Of a stretch of DNA of 64,000 bases, positions 49,363 to 57,344 are shown in pieces. The stretch comes from Flagellimonas eckloniae (GTDB lineage Bacteria > Bacteroidota > Bacteroidia > Flavobacteriales > Flavobacteriaceae). The position numbers and the translations under genes were made by a program. The first letter of the stretch is position 1. The number at the start of each line of letters is the position of its first letter. Below the pieces are notes generated by a model. That model did not search any database. It was not told the origin of the DNA and saw only the letters and a list, made by a program, of their open reading frames with translations. The stretch spans positions 3,823,501 to 3,887,500 of the forward strand of contig NZ_LCTZ01000002.1 of the NCBI RefSeq assembly GCF_001413955.1. Direction: 5' to 3'.

Positions 49363-52131
49363 TTAATAAGGAGTAGTAAAAACGTAAGTACCTGGTTGGG
49401 CTTTTAACTCGATTGATTTTGCATTTTCATTAAGTAAAGAAAGATTTGAATTTGCTGATACTTGTTTTCCATCTACTATAATCTGTCCATAGTTTTGTGT
49501 TGGGATATGAATTTTAGCTGTTGTATTCGGTGGTACCGTAGCTTTTAATTCAAAGATACCATTATCAATTTTCCACGATGAAATAATTTTACCGTAGGGT
49601 GAGTTGTAACTGGCCTCCCCTGAGGTGAGTCCACCCCCTGGAATTGGTGCAATGCGTATTTCCTTATATCCAGGTTTTAAAGGCTTGATGCCTGCAATGC
49701 GCTCATACATCCATTCCCCAACAGCACCATAAGCATAATGGTTTAAACTGTTCATCGATTCTGGATTGTATCCTTCTTCCTTACTATAGCTGTTCCAACG
49801 CTCCCACATTGTTGTTGCACCTTGATTTATAGAATAGAACCAGGAAGGATAGGTTTCTTTAAACAGTATTTCGTACATAAGGTCTATTTCACCCATTTCA
49901 TCCAGTACCTTTGGTAGTAATGGAGTGCCTAAAAAACCGGTACGTAGGTGATTGTTTGCTTCTTTTATTTCATCTATTAAATGTTTCTTTGCTTTTTGCT
50001 CTTTTTCATTTGACAGCAACCCAAAGTTTAATGCTAGTAAATATGCCGCTTGGGTTCCTTGTTCATTTTTAACGCTGCCGTTTTCATCGAAAAATCCATT
50101 CTCGAAAGCATCTGCAACTGTTCTATAGAGGTTTTGATATTTTTCTTTGTCTTCAGGATGATTTAAAATCGCAGCAGCTTTTGAGGTGAGATGCGAAGCA
50201 TGGGCAAAAAAGGCAGTTCCAATAAGATTTTTGGAAGTATCACCTCTTTTTTTGCTTTCCTTGGCTTGATAAGGTTGTAACCAATCACCAAAAGAATTCA
50301 TGTTGGATATATAGTCTTCAGCTTCATTATGATGGTGGGCGACCCAATCCTTCATCATCTGGTAATTCTCTAGAAGTACAGATTTGTCTCCAGTACGCAT
50401 ATAAATGTCCCAAGGAATAATTACAGCAGCATCTCCCCAACCGGAACTTACCGCATCATTTTTTAGAACATCGGGGGCAACAAACGGAATCCCTCCATTT
50501 TCGAATTGGGACTCCCTTAAGGTCTGTAACCAACTCTTCCAAAAAGAATGTACATCGGCATTAAATATTGAAGTTGGTGCAAAGACTTGTGCATCACCTG
50601 TCCAGCCAAGACGTTCATCCCGTTGCGGACAGTCTGTGGGAATATCGAAAAAATTACCCCGTAACCCCCAAACAATATTGCTTTGTAGTTGATTTAGTTT
50701 TTCATGTGATGAAGTAAATGTTCCATTCGATTCAAAATCTGAATATTGTACAATCCCTGTGACCCAATCTTCTTGAGGTACTTGTGATTTGTCAAATCCA
50801 CTAAGTTCTACATATCGAAACCCATGAAAGGTAAACTTAGGCATCCATTCGATGGTTCCATCCATGGCTGCAACGTAATAATCGGTTGAATGTGCAGAAC
50901 GATAATTGTCCGTGTAAAAACTTCCGTCAGGAGCCAACATTTCAGAAAAGCGAATTTTTAACGTATCACCTTTTATCATCGGAATTCTTACTTTGGGAAC
51001 ACCTACCATATTCTGTTTTAGGTCAAATATGATACTACCATCAGCTGATTTAATGATTTCCTTAACAGAAAGTTCGGTTTTTTCTTTAACCGAATAGTGC
51101 CTTTTTGGTTGAATTTTTATGTTATCCTCTATGTTGGAAATCTCGACGGCTTTCCAATTCTTGGCATCAAAGGTATTAGTGCTCCAATCTGAAATCTCAA
51201 AATTTGCATCATAGATTTCTCCATCATAAATTTCAGCAAAACGAATTGGGCCATATGTGGTACCGACCCAGCTGTCATCGGAAACAATAATTTCTTTTGA
51301 ACCGTCTTTCAAGGTTATTTCCAATTGGCATAAAATTTTTGGAGATCCAGATTGCCCCCATATGAGTTTGTTCCAGAGCATACGGCCAAAGTGCCATCCA
51401 GAAGCTACTTGAAACCCGAGCGTATTTTCTCCAGATGTAATTAAATCAGTAACGTCATACGTCAATGATTCAATACGCTTATCATACGGAGTCCATCCCG
51501 GCGACATGACAGCATCACTTATCTTTTGACCATTGATTTGCGCACTGAAGACTCCTTTACAAGTAGCATAGAGTCTTGCGGATACAATATTTGAGGGTAT
51601 TTTAAAACTCTTTCTGAGGTGTTGAGGCGTATGGATGATTGTTTTTTTGACGCCTATTATGCTATCATTCCTTGTGGGTAATCCAACCCATTTTCCTTTC
51701 CAATCATTAGTATTTAAGAGCCCCAATTCCAAATTAGCTATTTCACTCCATTTCGATGGTTTATCGTTGGAATCCCAATACCTGACTTGCCAATATACTT
51801 TTTGCCTAGAAGTTAATTTTGAACCTTTATATGTAATAAATAAGGATTGGTCTGATTCGACCTTTCCACTTTGCCATAAATCAGCATTGTGAGGTAAGAG
51901 TTCTGGACTGGTGGCTGCTGCTATACTGTAGGCACTTTGAAATTGAGTTGTTTGTGGGAGTTTCCAAGAAAATGAAGGTTCGTTACTATAGAATCCAATA
52001 GGGTTTTCGAAACCTTCATTTACCGTTAGTGCAAATGCAGGTAAAATTTCGTTTTTTTTACCACAGTTCGTAAAACAAAAAGATAGACTTAATGCAATAG
52101 CACAGTATGCAAATGTTATTCTTTTTATCAT
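49363..52131 (-). CDS. GH78 alpha-L-rhamnosidase, lipoprotein
   Basis: A 922-residue enzyme with lipoprotein-like signal (FCFTNC). Domain order: Fn3-like (PSFSWKLPQTTQFQSAYSI), Bac_rhamnosid_N (SARLYATCKGVFSAQINGQKI), concanavalin-like (FDLKQNMVGVPKVRI), then the (alpha/alpha)6 barrel with IPTDCPQRDERLGWTGDAQVF, WGDAAVIIPWDIYMRTGD and TTMWERWNSYSKEEGYNPESMNSLNHYAYGAVGEWMYE, and a C-terminal sandwich. The Asp of CPQRDE and the Glu of TMWERW are the expected catalytic residues. It starts the unit followed by two sulfatases. Confidence 0.93.
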   Translation of the reverse strand: MIKRITFAYCAIALSLSFCFTNCGKKNEILPAFALTVNEGFENPIGFYSNEPSFSWKLPQTTQFQSAYSIAAATSPELLPHNADLWQSGKVESDQSLFITYKGSKLTSRQKVYWQVRYWDSNDKPSKWSEIANLELGLLNTNDWKGKWVGLPTRNDSIIGVKKTIIHTPQHLRKSFKIPSNIVSARLYATCKGVFSAQINGQKISDAVMSPGWTPYDKRIESLTYDVTDLITSGENTLGFQVASGWHFGRMLWNKLIWGQSGSPKILCQLEITLKDGSKEIIVSDDSWVGTTYGPIRFAEIYDGEIYDANFEISDWSTNTFDAKNWKAVEISNIEDNIKIQPKRHYSVKEKTELSVKEIIKSADGSIIFDLKQNMVGVPKVRIPMIKGDTLKIRFSEMLAPDGSFYTDNYRSAHSTDYYVAAMDGTIEWMPKFTFHGFRYVELSGFDKSQVPQEDWVTGIVQYSDFESNGTFTSSHEKLNQLQSNIVWGLRGNFFDIPTDCPQRDERLGWTGDAQVFAPTSIFNADVHSFWKSWLQTLRESQFENGGIPFVAPDVLKNDAVSSGWGDAAVIIPWDIYMRTGDKSVLLENYQMMKDWVAHHHNEAEDYISNMNSFGDWLQPYQAKESKKRGDTSKNLIGTAFFAHASHLTSKAAAILNHPEDKEKYQNLYRTVADAFENGFFDENGSVKNEQGTQAAYLLALNFGLLSNEKEQKAKKHLIDEIKEANNHLRTGFLGTPLLPKVLDEMGEIDLMYEILFKETYPSWFYSINQGATTMWERWNSYSKEEGYNPESMNSLNHYAYGAVGEWMYERIAGIKPLKPGYKEIRIAPIPGGGLTSGEASYNSPYGKIISSWKIDNGIFELKATVPPNTTAKIHIPTQNYGQIIVDGKQVSANSNLSLLNENAKSIELKAQPGTYVFTTPY

Positions 52132-52156
52132 ACTTTGAGTGTCCTTAACTTAGAAA

Positions 52157-52201
52157 CAAGTATAATGGAGTTTTTAATAATTAGCATCCTGTACTATGCT
52201 G
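52157..52201 (-). promoter_or_regulatory. Operator/promoter 9 of the GH78-sulfatase unit
   Basis: Minus strand CAGCATA-GTA-CAGGATG at 52185-52201, with TATACTTG at 52157-52164 exactly 20 nt downstream. The ATG of the GH78 gene is at 52131, 54 bp from the site. It marks the right border of the locus; no copy is seen in the cassette that follows. Confidence 0.78.
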
Positions 52202-52739
52202 TTACTCCATTATAGTGAATCGACATTGTAAAGGACAATTTTTTCCCATTGAATTTAATTAATTGTACCGTTCTCTTAACTATTGGATTTAATCTATAAA
52301 AAAGAAATTCCATTGTAGTATTTAGATTAAGTTCGGAAAGAACTAGCAGCTTGGCCAGTGGAAAAAGATTATGAGCATTTATTATTTACGTAGTCCATAA
52401 AACAAAAAAGCGAACTTTTAATTTGCCCGATTTTTTGTTTCGTTTAAAAATTTTGATTTCAGTGGAGCCGGAGGGACTAGAACCTGCTTGATTAATCCCT
52501 ATAAATAAAGGCTTCTGAAGCTTTTGGAAATTTACGCTCACCGAACCGGTCTCTTTTTCAAGGATTCGACTAAAAATTACTGAAAAACCACAGTTTTTTT
52601 AAGGTTTTTATGTAATTGGTTTATAGTGTTTTATCGTAAATTAGATAATTCCCCCTGCACTTTAAGATAACAACCAATTGTTGAAGATATGAAGCAAAAA
52701 TCGCTCAGATATTTTGTTTCATGAATTAGTATTTAATTG
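52202..52739. other. Gene-free boundary region between the ulvan locus and the caspase cassette
   Basis: No credible gene is present. Three things stand out. First, at 52331-52393 (+) a 20-codon tail VRKELAAWPVEKDYEHLLFT plus stop is preceded by an in-frame stop, possibly a gene end. Second, a tRNA-3'-end-like segment lies at 52463-52487 (separate entry). Third, an inverted repeat AAAAACC / GGTTTTT at 52583-52589 and 52603-52609 could be a weak terminator. The stretch looks like an insertion or deletion scar. The promoter of the caspase operon must lie in its last 100 bases, where TATTTTGT at 52710-52717 is a possible -7 box without a clear -33 partner. Confidence 0.5.
52463..52487 (-). other. 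tRNA 3'-end-like fragment (possible att remnant)
   Basis: Read on the minus strand, the segment gives GCAGG-TTCTAGT-CCCTC-CGGCTCCA: a seven-base T-loop-like TTCTAGT between imperfect T-stem strands (3 of 5 pairs) and an acceptor-like 3' strand ending CCA. No matching 5' half is found upstream on that strand, so it is not a functional tRNA. Integrative elements often leave such duplicates of tRNA or tmRNA ends. The match is degenerate and could be chance. Confidence 0.3.
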
Positions 52740-53885
52740 ATGGACTTAGTTTTTGATAATACAAGTAATGATCCACAAACCCATGTTTTTATTATAGGGG
52801 TTGGTGGTTATCCTTTTCTAAAGGATGGAGAACAAGAAAAACAACAACTGTTAAACCAAGTTGGTCTGTTAAGACAATTGACGTCCCCTCCGAGATCCGC
52901 AATTGCATTTAAAGACGCCATGCTGGAAATCCACCAAAGCAGCAAAATGCGTTTTGCCAAACCCTTGGGTAGCATAGAATTGTTAATATCACCTTCAAAG
53001 AGCGACCCTCAACCCGGTAAACCCGGTGAAATATTCGAACCTGCCACTAGGGAAGGTATAGAAGAAGCCTATGATAAGTGGAAACAGCGTTGCAATGCCC
53101 ATGAAGACAATGTAGCAATATTCTTTTTTAGTGGACATGGGGTAGAAAAAGCGGATCACTATTTGTTAGCAGAGGATTTTGGTAAAAGCCCAAACAATCC
53201 ATGGATGCAGAGTTTTAACTTTGACAAAACACGAAGAGCGTTTCATGCGGTCAAAGCAAAAACTCAGTGTTTTTTCATAGACTCTTGCAGACAAATCACT
53301 GGGGATATGCTGCAGAAAGATTTGCCGGATGTCCCGTTGGATGTCCCAACCTTTCTTGAACCCGATTGCACACATAATTTGACAATTAAAGCAGCCGCTC
53401 ATAATGAAACCGCTCATGGACCCAAGAGAAAACCCTCATATTTTACCCAAGTATTGTTAAAAGCATTTGAAGGATATGGTGCTTCAAAGGAAAACGGCAT
53501 ATGGTCTGTAACTACAGGAAATATTGCTACGAGAACAGATACCATTTTGGGAATAATAAGACCTGATAAAGTTCAGAAACAACGTTTTCCCACCAATTTT
53601 CTTGATTCCACAGAAATCTTGATTCATCAAGATGCTCCATTGGCTCATCTCTCGGTGGAATGTAACCCTAAAAACGCTTGCAAGCATGCCCAATTTCAAT
53701 GTAAGGACATAAACTCAGGTGATGTTATAAGTCGAGATCCAAATACAAAGTTGGTGTGGGATTTGGAAATCCCTTCCGGGCTCTACAAAATCAGCGCAGC
53801 GTTTCCAAACGCTGAATTTAACAATACAAATGAAAACATTTCTGTGGTTCCGCCGAGTTCCAAAGAAATATTAAAATGTCAATAG
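52740..53885 (+). CDS. Caspase-like (peptidase C14 / metacaspase-type) protein
   Basis: A 381-residue protein; the ATG at 52740 is preferred over the adjacent TTG. The caspase fold spans about residues 14-280: HVFIIGVGGYPFL at the first strand, then NVAIFFFSGHGVE with catalytic His133, and QCFFIDSCRQ with catalytic Cys183. The p10-like region contains PSYFTQVLLKAFEG. Residues 290-381 form a small beta-sandwich (LAHLSVECNPKN, LVWDLEIPSGLYKISAAF) similar in style to the N-terminus of the next protein. There is no signal peptide, so it is cytoplasmic. Its stop is immediately followed by the next ATG, giving tight coupling. Specificity cannot be read from the sequence. Confidence 0.85.
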   Translation: MDLVFDNTSNDPQTHVFIIGVGGYPFLKDGEQEKQQLLNQVGLLRQLTSPPRSAIAFKDAMLEIHQSSKMRFAKPLGSIELLISPSKSDPQPGKPGEIFEPATREGIEEAYDKWKQRCNAHEDNVAIFFFSGHGVEKADHYLLAEDFGKSPNNPWMQSFNFDKTRRAFHAVKAKTQCFFIDSCRQITGDMLQKDLPDVPLDVPTFLEPDCTHNLTIKAAAHNETAHGPKRKPSYFTQVLLKAFEGYGASKENGIWSVTTGNIATRTDTILGIIRPDKVQKQRFPTNFLDSTEILIHQDAPLAHLSVECNPKNACKHAQFQCKDINSGDVISRDPNTKLVWDLEIPSGLYKISAAFPNAEFNNTNENISVVPPSSKEILKCQ

Positions 53886-55319
53886 ATGGCGTCAATAGCG
53901 ATAAATACCATTGCACATAGTAGTGAGTCCCTTGAGATTCCAAAGGAAATACAGATACTCGATTCTAAATTCAATAAAGTTAAGTCGTTTTGGATACAAG
54001 GTGGAGATGCGCAAAATGTGGATTTGGACAACGGAATGTATGCTGTGGTCATGACCCTCCCATCTGGTCAAAAATTGGAGGAGGTAATCGAAATAAAATC
54101 AGGTTTAAATAAAACTATAAACTTTAATCTTGCGAATTTAAGCAATCATGAAACTCATGAATGGGCTCATCTTTCCAATCAGATAGCCGATACCTCGAAA
54201 AGTTTGACCGATTCAAAATATCTGGGATCTTGGATTCGACTTTGGTGTTTTCAGGATAACATTTGGAGGTTAAAGCACATGAACATTTCAGAATTCAGTT
54301 CATGGGACGAGGATGGAGTAAGTTATAAACTGGAGGAAGTGGAGCAACAACTACAATTTCTACAGGTTGGAGGTCCAAGAATACCTTGGCGATTTGTTGC
54401 ACTGCCACCAAGTAACAATGTCATGTGCCTAATCAAACCCAATAATGGTCCCACAAAGGTGGAACATCCCTTTGAAATTACGGTTACTTCGGATAATTGG
54501 CAAGCAGAGGCCATTTTAACGTTATTGAGAAATAATGCTACTGCAAAGGCTAAAGAAGTATTTGATACAAATAATTTTGCAGAAAGATTGCTTTATAATA
54601 AAGTTTCCAATCCAACCGCTGCCGCAATCGGCGGATATTATTTATTAAAGTTTGAAAAATTTGACCAACTCCATAATTGGGCCAGAAATCTTGCAAATTG
54701 GTCAGATTGGTTGCCAGATGGCTCCATCATTTGGGCATGGCAGCTCATTAAACAGGGTAGAAGAACAGGAGGTTTTGACGTCAATGAGGTTCGTAAACGG
54801 TTTTTAGAAGCATCACAAAGAGGTCTGCCGATATATACGGAGGGTCTTAGGTTGTTGTGGGAAGGATTAAAAATGCTTTGCTATACAAATAGAGATGATG
54901 AAGAGTTAAAATCTGCCTTGGACAGGATTGGAAAGTATGCCGAGGCGGCGGATTGGAGTGCTACTGTAACCACCTTTAATGGAGCTGACTTTTCATCTCC
55001 AAGTAAAAAATCCGGACGAGGTACCCCAAGAGACACATCAAACCTTGTTTATATCTATGATGTACCCTCAAAAGTTTTGGTCGATGCAACTTCGTTAACC
55101 TCTGATGATGTTATCGAAGTAATTTCCGAAGAAGAATCCCCCACTCGTTTGCAAGTTTCTGGATCCCGTCTTGTTGAACCCAACACAGGTAAAAGCTACA
55201 AATCCATATATGAAGCTGTAAAGAAGATAGATAATCTGAAGACATCCAAGAACTGGAATGTAAGATCATCCAATATCGATTTGGATAGTGAAATAGATAG
55301 ATTTAGAAAAGGCAGATAA
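53886..55319 (+). CDS. Uncharacterised helical-repeat partner protein of the caspase cassette
   Basis: A 477-residue protein with zero spacing after the caspase gene. Residues about 15-95 look like a beta-sandwich (EIQILDSKFNKVKSFWIQ, VDLDNGMYAVVMTLPSGQ). A linker and a second beta-rich stretch follow. Residues about 195-370 are helical and TPR-like (AAAIGGYYLLKFEKFDQL, NWARNLANWSDWLPDGSIIWAW, LPIYTEGLRLLWEGLKML). The C-terminal 100 residues are polar with a short conserved-looking SGSRLVEPNTGKSYKSI. No catalytic motif or membrane segment is seen. Its placement suggests a scaffold, sensor or substrate of the caspase. I do not recognise a named family. Confidence 0.7.
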   Translation: MASIAINTIAHSSESLEIPKEIQILDSKFNKVKSFWIQGGDAQNVDLDNGMYAVVMTLPSGQKLEEVIEIKSGLNKTINFNLANLSNHETHEWAHLSNQIADTSKSLTDSKYLGSWIRLWCFQDNIWRLKHMNISEFSSWDEDGVSYKLEEVEQQLQFLQVGGPRIPWRFVALPPSNNVMCLIKPNNGPTKVEHPFEITVTSDNWQAEAILTLLRNNATAKAKEVFDTNNFAERLLYNKVSNPTAAAIGGYYLLKFEKFDQLHNWARNLANWSDWLPDGSIIWAWQLIKQGRRTGGFDVNEVRKRFLEASQRGLPIYTEGLRLLWEGLKMLCYTNRDDEELKSALDRIGKYAEAADWSATVTTFNGADFSSPSKKSGRGTPRDTSNLVYIYDVPSKVLVDATSLTSDDVIEVISEEESPTRLQVSGSRLVEPNTGKSYKSIYEAVKKIDNLKTSKNWNVRSSNIDLDSEIDRFRKGR

Positions 55320-55328
55320 ACATAAAAG

Positions 55329-56405
55329 ATGATTAAGCTAAAATTTCTTCCTGCGCGTTTTGGTGATTGCATCTGGATTGAATACGGGGATGACACAAAA
55401 AGGAGTCGTATTCTAATAGATGGAGGTACTGGGGGCACAAGACATGAAATCAACGAGTTGATTGCAGCCTTACCTGAAGACGAAAGAGATTTCGAACTGG
55501 TTGTAGTGACCCACATTGACCAAGACCATATAGAAGGGGTTTTACGTTTATTAGAGGAATCGGACACCCTGAATTTTAAGGTTAGGGATTTCTGGTTTAA
55601 CGGTTTTGACCATTTACCCAAAGATGAAGACGAGGAGGATTTCGGAGCAGTTCAGGGAGAACGTCTTAGCATACAAATAGTTAAACATGAAATTCCATGG
55701 AATATTGATTTTTTGGGAAAGTCCATTATGGCTGGTGATGATGAATTACCCACTATTACATTACCAGGTGGCATGAAGTTGACCTTGTTGTCTCCCGCAG
55801 TTGGTCATTTGAATGAACTTAAGAAGCAATGGGTCAAAGAAGTTACAGAAGCCAATATGATTCCGGGTTCGCCCCTGGTCTCAGATAGTGATGAAGACGA
55901 AGATGATGAAGAAGATTTTGGAGGGGGTTCCATTCCCGATATTGAAAATCTGGTTTTGAAGGATTTTCATGAAGATGAAGCGGCGGGTAATGGAAGTAGT
56001 ATTGCATTTTTGGCCGAATTTGACGATAAATCTATGCTCTTTTGTGGGGATGCTTTCCCATCACAATTGTTTAAAGCCCTTGATTTAATATCTCCAACAT
56101 CAAAAATAAACTTGGATTTAATGAAGGTTTCCCACCATGCGAGTTCACATAACACCAGTCCTGAACTATTGGAGAAAATAAATTGTAAAAAATATGTGAT
56201 ATCCACCAATGGATCAAGGTTTAAACATCCAAAACAAGATACCATTGCCAGAATTATAAAAAAGGCTGGACCAGGAACTCAATTATTCTTCAATTACAAG
56301 ACCAAATTCAACGATGTGTGGGATATACAATCACTTAAAGATTCCCATGGGTATAATACGGTTTATCCTAATGTAGGGGAAGAAGGCTTAGAAATCAATT
56401 TATAG
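55329..56405 (+). CDS. MBL-fold metallo-hydrolase, ComEC-tail-like, with HxDxDH motif
   Basis: A 358-residue metallo-beta-lactamase-fold protein without signal peptide. It opens FLPARFGDCIWIEYGDDTKRSRILIDGG. The metal motif is TH62-I-D64-Q-D66-H67, so HxDxDH rather than HxHxDH. NGSSIAFLAEFDDKSMLFCGDAFPSQ and LMKVSHHASSHNTS supply the downstream Asp and His ligands, and KYVISTNGSRFKHPKQDTIARII the end of the fold. Between about residues 180 and 196 is an acidic insert (SDSDEDEDDEEDF). The family includes the MBL tails of ComEC-like DNA-uptake nucleases, so nuclease or phosphodiesterase activity is plausible. It follows the helical protein by 9 bp. Confidence 0.85.
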   Translation: MIKLKFLPARFGDCIWIEYGDDTKRSRILIDGGTGGTRHEINELIAALPEDERDFELVVVTHIDQDHIEGVLRLLEESDTLNFKVRDFWFNGFDHLPKDEDEEDFGAVQGERLSIQIVKHEIPWNIDFLGKSIMAGDDELPTITLPGGMKLTLLSPAVGHLNELKKQWVKEVTEANMIPGSPLVSDSDEDEDDEEDFGGGSIPDIENLVLKDFHEDEAAGNGSSIAFLAEFDDKSMLFCGDAFPSQLFKALDLISPTSKINLDLMKVSHHASSHNTSPELLEKINCKKYVISTNGSRFKHPKQDTIARIIKKAGPGTQLFFNYKTKFNDVWDIQSLKDSHGYNTVYPNVGEEGLEINL

Positions 56406-56427
56406 TAATCAATAAAACAATAGAATT

Positions 56428-56901
56428 ATGAGCAGGTTATTTTATGAAACACAAAGGACAACATCAGACGATGATGAAGTATTCGGTGATGCACAAGCAG
56501 CAGCTTCACCACCACCCAAAGGAGAGCGAGGGGCTAGATCTTATTTAGAGAAGGTTTCAAAGCTAATACCGGCGGAACTGGTCGCAGGCTATCTTACAAT
56601 TTTTGGATTAATACCCACAATGGCTAGTGGAGATAACGATACAGGAGGTGATATAAATCTTTACTATTGGTTTATTGGGAGTTACATTTTATTTCAGGTG
56701 TTTACCCCCATTTATATTTATCTCCAACGGGAAGCTAATAGGCCATGGGTTGTACATGCGGTATTGTCCTTTTTGGCTTTTGCAGTTTGGGCCTTTGCCA
56801 CAACTGGGAAAGAATTGGTTGAATGGTACAATGCAGGTATGGCTTCTATTTTTCTTGTGGTATTTAGTTTGATAAGTGGTGTTGTTAAGCTGAATAAATA
56901 G
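56428..56901 (+). CDS. Four-helix membrane protein of the caspase cassette
   Basis: A 157-residue protein. Residues 1-45 are polar and acidic, then YLEKVSKLIPAELVAGYLTIFGLIP leads into the first membrane helix (about 50-66). Helices follow at about 79-99, 107-126 and 136-154, with short loops. The LIPAE(L/V)VAGY element before the first helix is, as I recall, shared by small membrane proteins next to protease and MBL genes in other bacteria. It could be the membrane effector or anchor of the cassette. The function is unknown. Confidence 0.75.
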   Translation: MSRLFYETQRTTSDDDEVFGDAQAAASPPPKGERGARSYLEKVSKLIPAELVAGYLTIFGLIPTMASGDNDTGGDINLYYWFIGSYILFQVFTPIYIYLQREANRPWVVHAVLSFLAFAVWAFATTGKELVEWYNAGMASIFLVVFSLISGVVKLNK

Positions 56902-56969
56902 CAGAAATAAAGAACTATGTAGTCTAGGTGCTTTAGGTTGGATTAAAGGACTGTTTTAAAGTATAAGAA

Positions 56970-57344
56970 ATGAAGCAAAAAATTTTGTTTTCATTGGATG
57001 CCGATGAACTATTGGAGCTAAGGGAATTGCTCCAAAAAAGCAATCTGGCAGGAATGCAAGAGTTGGTTGACCTGGTAGTGGATAAAGGAAACCCGGATGA
57101 CTATATCAAAAGAAAGGTTTTCGAAGCTTTATCGGATTTAAGTGGTTTTGATATTGAAGATATCAATGAATCCCAAAACTTAAAATTGGATTTAGGGTTA
57201 AGCTTATATCACAAGAGATCTCTTAAATCATACTTTCAAAAGATTGTTAAGGACCTAAAATCTGACAAGGTTGTTAAAGTAAAGGAATGTGAAAGGTTGG
57301 GAACAGTTAAGGATTGCATCGTTCTGGTAAAATCTAAAGTATGA
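56970..57344 (+). CDS. Small acidic protein with ACP-like C-terminal half (uncertain)
   Basis: A 124-residue cytoplasmic protein. Residues 1-40 are helical and Leu-rich (DADELLELRELLQKS). Residues 44-100 (VFEALSDLSGFDIEDINESQNLKLDLGLSLYHKRSLKSYF) follow the hydrophobic pattern of acyl-carrier-like four-helix domains, with Ser78 near the place of the phosphopantetheine Ser, although the DSL motif is not intact. The resemblance may be superficial. The stop overlaps the next ATG by 4 bp, so it is co-translated with the barrel protein. Confidence 0.6.
   Translation: MKQKILFSLDADELLELRELLQKSNLAGMQELVDLVVDKGNPDDYIKRKVFEALSDLSGFDIEDINESQNLKLDLGLSLYHKRSLKSYFQKIVKDLKSDKVVKVKECERLGTVKDCIVLVKSKV

Noticed and set aside
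52583..52609. AAAAACC / GGTTTTT inverted repeat as a terminator
   Set aside because: Seven A/T-dominated pairs with a 13-base loop are too weak for a confident terminator call.
55196..55621. Minus-strand frame of 141 codons
   Set aside because: Lies across the junction of the helical-repeat and MBL genes on the opposite strand; low-complexity Ser-rich product.
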